From Zygnema cylindricum (lineage: Eukaryota; Streptophyta; Zygnematophyceae; Zygnematales; Zygnemataceae): a DNA stretch of 64,000 bases. The notes under the pieces were generated by a model. The model did no database searches, was not told where the DNA came from, and worked only from the letters and a program-made list of their open reading frames with translations. Positions 60,401 to 64,000 of this stretch are shown piece by piece (position 1 is the first letter of the stretch; the number at the start of each line of letters is the position of its first letter). The position numbers and the translations under genes were made by a program. The stretch spans positions 1 through 64,000 of the forward strand of contig JBBHKE010001940.1 in NCBI GenBank assembly GCA_037447655.1, given 5' to 3'.

Positions 60401-63400
60401 GCGAAGATGGTGTTGTCTAGACTGATGACAGTATGGATGGATAAGTAGTGGGTCCCGTCCCAAACCATGTATTCTGATATGGACGATTCCTGTACACTCG
60501 ATTTATGGTTGGTAATTTGTGTGGTTCATGTCAAATATTGTTTGAATCGTGAAAATTTGATGTGAAAAGTTAGTGTGGCCTAGGGCAATCATAATGCATG
60601 GTGTACTGACTATGAGAGTGATGTGGCAGAGAGAATCGCGAGAAAGCGGTGAATTGGCCAATCCATAGTGAAATAATTATTTGAATGCACTATTTGTTAA
60701 GGAAGAAAATGGGGTTTTGGGAACTACAGGAGGTTCAGCGAGGAACGGACACGCTACAGACCATGGGTAAACTATTCCGCCTTTGTGACCTTTTGGGTAT
60801 AAGTTTGATTATTAGCAGCGAGGTACCTGACGACCTAGGAACTGAAGTTTTTATTTGACACTCTTTTCGTTTCACTTTCTTCCAGAGGAATCAAATCGAC
60901 AGTTGAAGCAAACGGATGACGAGTATACAAAGCAAAGGACTGTGCTTGGACGCACAGGCCGGCTTTTGGCTCTTCTTCAGCGTCAAGATTTTCAGGACAG
61001 GTGCTTAGCTTTCTCAGGCAGGACGGGCATCATTTTATCTCAAACCTTTTGAAACATTGGACAGAAGTGGTTTTGTTTGTTCATCTGTTGATGATCTATT
61101 GATGTTCGCTGGCGAGTTGAACCTTTATTTAATGGAGAGTGTAGATTATCGTGAAGTTCAGCTGTGTCGAATAGACCATAGCTATTTGTTGGGCATTCTA
61201 TAACGAGTGCTGTTGTATTTATTCGTTCAACAAATCTTTCATGGGAATGCAGGATTATTGTAATTGTCGGCTCAATCCTGTTTTTACTCGCATGCACGTA
61301 TGTGCTATGGAAACGTCTCCCTATCATCAACCGAATCTCCATTAGCAGGTTTTTTGTTTCCAAGCCCCCTCCTATTGTTGGTAAACCCAGTCCTGAGTTA
61401 CTCCACATGGAACCTTCTTCAGGTTCCTTTCCACCTCCTACTGGTTGGCTACAACCTCCAGGCAATCCTATCCAACCTCCAGGTACTTCTTCGAATTCTG
61501 TTCCAATTCAGTCACCTACTAAGAAATCGTATCTATCTTCACTTCAGCCTGTGGTAGGTGCTCTCTTAAATTTGATGGCCCACATGCAAAAACAAGCATC
61601 AAAACTATTAGCCAAAGTGAGTGAAAGTCAAATAAGAACCAAAAGTACTCCCACAAACCTTGAGAAAGAACGACCAGAGGAAAAGTCGACAGTAGTGGAA
61701 CCAGAAAGTTTGGAAAGAACTAAGAAGCCATCAGGCAGTGCAGGTGAAGCTCTTTTTTTGTCGGGAGAGGATGGAATTGCAAATAAGCAACATAACCTGG
61801 GTGAGGGAGATGGAGCAGTTGTCAATGCCAAAGCCACCAATGTCACAAATACTACGTCGAATGTGGCTACAAATTTAACGTCAAATCTGACTTCAGGTGT
61901 GCCATTAAATGTGTCCACATATGTTCCTAATGAGGAAGTTCCTCATGGAAAGCCGCAAAGAAAATTTGGAGAAGACATTGATGGAGGAAAGCAACATAGT
62001 CTGGGTGAGGGAGATGGAGCAGTTGTCAATGACAAAGCCACCAATGTTACAAATACTACGTCGAGTGTGGCTACAAATTTAACAGCGAATCTGACTTCCG
62101 ATGTGCCACGAAATGTGTCCACATATGTACCTAATGAGGAAGTTCCTGTAGGAAAGCCGCAAAGAGAATTTGGAGAAGACATTGATGGAGAATTGCTTAA
62201 GGGAAGCTCTCAACCTCTCAGTAATATAGAGAGTGAGGGGAATTTTGGAGCTCTAAACACTAGTAGTGAAACTACTTTTAATACTTCTCAAGATGTTTCT
62301 GGTTCTGTCGAGACTCCTGATCCCAGTATCTTTCTGATTGAAGAAGAACCTCCAAGTAAAGAGCCTGAACTTTTGTCCAGTCCTTGGGCATTTTTGACGG
62401 GTAAGTCCCTAAAAAAACATCAAGAACCCTCAAAAACCCTTAAGCTATTCGGTGTTGAACATTAGAGTCATCAGCAATTTATTTGAGATTGAATAGTCTT
62501 TGGATCGCAAAAAGTTTATACATTGTCAACTGAGGAAGAGGCCATGTTTCAAAACCATGAAAGTTTTTACAAGATACTTGGGGTTTCTTGGATTAAACAT
62601 ATAACATTCTTGTAGGTGTTCAGTGAGATGAAAGTACACCGTGTATCGCTATTAGTGTTAATAAAATTTTCGCCACTTAAAACATCTTTACTCCGTACAC
62701 ACTTGTCCGATTTTCACTTTGAGACCACCAATCGGAAGGTGGGAATCTTGGCTTTCGTCAGATCCATAATCCGACAAGCGCGTACGGAGAAAAGATGTTT
62801 TAAGAGGCAAAAAAAGCATTAACAATAATAGTGATACACGGTGTACTATGGCATAGGAGGCAGCACATTTAAAGGTAGGGAAAGAAGCTATGGGATTTTA
62901 AATGTCGCAACATCAAACGTTTTTGATCTGGAAAAATAATAATGCTCTCGTTAAGCTGCCTAATTCTCTGGTTGCCACTTCTTTTGCCACTCTTCTGGTT
63001 TAATGAAGCTAAAATTTGAAGTTATGATCATTCATCTGTAATAGGAGTTGGAACATTTCTAGCAGCATTAACATTCTTGTTAATGAACGTTAATAAAACG
63101 ACTGCTCAACATAGCTGAATTGCAATTTAGTTGTTTATGGCATTTAGCTTTATATGGACGAGATTCTTTAATTTGCCGGTGTCTGTTTGAACATATGTAT
63201 TTTGGTGCTCTCAAACCAGAAGGGAAACCATTTTTTAACCAAAGCTTGGAGTCTGCGCTTCACTTTTAACTTGACATTGTGAATTTACCATCTTCTCTAA
63301 CTATGTAGGATGAGCAAGTTGTGGACGTGATATCACAATCTATTGACATTCATGCACTAGACACTTAGTTCTCTTGTCAAGAAGGCATGTCTTGGCTTTC

Positions 63401-64000
63401 GAGTCTTTCTTTTGAAGCAACGATGTTATTGAATGGAGAGAGGTGCTCTTACTCACATCTGTCAATCTTGGGTGTCCCAATCTATGTTGGCTTTGTGTTC
63501 TTACTAATTCACTCAAACACTTGATTTACCTTTTAAATGCCGTTTTGCAGATTTCGCATCGAATGATTCTGCCAATTCATCTTTTGGAAGTGCCTCTGAC
63601 CTGGCCTCTGAAAGGAGTGGAAACAATTCGGTTGATGAGACAAACGAAATGCCCAGCTCTGTATCTCATGTGCCGAAGTCCGAGGCATTTTTGTCCGGAA
63701 GTGATGTGTCTTTTAGTGAAGGATCATCCGACATGGATACAGATGTTCCATCACCGCAGGTTAGGGAGACTCTTAAACCAGAGTCGGTAGAAGGAGAAAG
63801 ATATGGAGACAGTGAAGGAGAAGAAGGAGAAAGAGAGGGGGAACAGAGAGACAGCGAAAGAGATGGAGAAGGTGATGGAGAAAGGGAAGAAGAAAGGGAA
63901 GGAGAAAGAGACGGAGGAAGAGTCGGGGAGAGAGAGGTTACTGGTGAGTTTGATGCTGTGGCGTCAGATGTGCAGAACACAGGAATATTACATGACAAAG
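57461..64000 (+). CDS. SEC20: SEC20/BNIP1-type Qb-SNARE with long lumenal tail (cut at right edge)
   Basis: Exons: 57461-57708, 57978-58037, 59097-59166, 59653-59708, 60153-60228, 60730-60766, 60886-61000, 61253-62400 and 63551 to the edge; at least 753 residues. SEC20 works with the syntaxin 18/Ufe1 complex in Golgi-to-ER fusion. The N-terminus is helical. LRSANLQAKQQAEKEARKERELLLGGGEE (about 104-132) and the SNARE helix DVTDSFRRSRQIMAQEVQRGTDTLQTMEESNRQLKQTDDEYTKQRTVLGRTGRLLALLQRQD are followed by one membrane helix, IIVIVGSILFLLACTYVLW (about 222-240). All known members end shortly after, often with an ER retrieval signal. Here over 500 residues follow: proline-rich, then a 68-residue duplicated block full of Asn-X-Ser/Thr sites, then a Glu/Arg/Gly-rich repeat. 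The exon 1/2 junction has an equally good alternative (57706/57988). Confidence 0.88.
58087..58110. repeat. Poly-A run in SEC20 intron 2
   Basis: About 24 consecutive adenines, intronic. Confidence 0.9.
61785..62192 (+). repeat. Two 204-bp in-frame tandem copies in SEC20 tail
   Basis: Copies start at 61785 and 61989 (AAGCAACATA..CTGGGTGAGGG) and are nearly identical. The 204-bp length is exactly 68 codons, so the frame is kept. Each copy encodes five Asn-X-Ser/Thr sequons (NVT, NTT, NLT, NLT, NVS). Confidence 0.9.
62635..62845. mobile_element. Best-preserved MITE, family B, in SEC20 intron 8
   Basis: The ends TACACCGTGTATCGCTATTAG and TAATAGTGATACACGGTGTA are near-perfect inverted repeats with TA at both edges. 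Inner arms ACTTAAAACATCTTTACTCCG and CGGAGAAAAGATGTTTTAAG also pair, as do CCAATCGGAAG-type words. About 211 bp, non-coding. Confidence 0.9.
63800..63935 (+). repeat. GAGAAAGAG-type purine repeat coding for Glu/Arg/Gly
   Basis: Imperfect GGAGAAAGAGAGGGAGAA hexamer/nonamer array inside the last visible SEC20 exon. It encodes a highly charged run of E, R, G and D. Confidence 0.8.

Overview
This is nuclear DNA of a green-lineage (streptophyte) eukaryote. Most genes are split by GT..AG introns of a few hundred bases. Gene content points to a plant or charophyte alga: a CLC-e/f-type anion channel, a plastid RimM fused to a UDP-sugar pyrophosphorylase domain, a FACKEL-type sterol C14 reductase, a LAZ1/TMEM184 protein and a plastid M41-like protein. 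I cannot name the species. Moderate intron length, low GC and many short TA-flanked inverted-repeat elements would fit a charophyte alga, bryophyte or lycophyte. All exon models were assembled by eye from splice sites, reading phase and remembered family motifs; no alignment was run.

Layout. 1-4427: AT- and pyrimidine-rich DNA with inverted-repeat elements, no gene recognised. 4428-10684 (+): CLC-e/f channel, 7 exons. 10685-12992: no gene seen. 12993-13769 (-): intronless CPBP-type intramembrane protease. 15165-15518 (+): intronless YnfA/UPF0060 membrane protein; the interval between these two holds an element and several simple repeats. About 16660-25160 (+): RimM-UDPGP fusion, 11 exons. 27159-32624 (-): LAZ1/TMEM184, 11 exons. 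34203-36345 (+): HYPK, 4 exons. 38405-46176 (-): DEAD-box helicase RH13/DDX24, 12 exons. 46445-49097 (+): M41-like plastid protein, 6 exons. 50390-50830 (+): decayed reverse-transcriptase fragment. 51602-56592 (-): sterol C14 reductase, 14 exons. 57461 to beyond the right edge (+): SEC20 SNARE with a very long predicted lumenal tail.

The genes are unrelated housekeeping functions (organelle ion transport, plastid ribosome assembly, nucleolar rRNA processing, N-terminal acetylation and chaperoning, sterol synthesis, Golgi-ER traffic) and do not form one pathway. RH13 and the M41-like gene, and FK and SEC20, are arranged head to head, and the first pair has only 268 bp between start codons.

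The most notable signals are: (1) at least twelve copies of a TA-flanked inverted-repeat element family, several of them within 6-40 nt of splice junctions; (2) a SEC20 with more than 500 predicted lumenal residues, including an in-frame 204-bp duplication dense in N-glycosylation sequons; (3) two intronless genes with bacterial-looking families side by side; (4) tandem decayed copies of an exon/intron boundary inside RH13.
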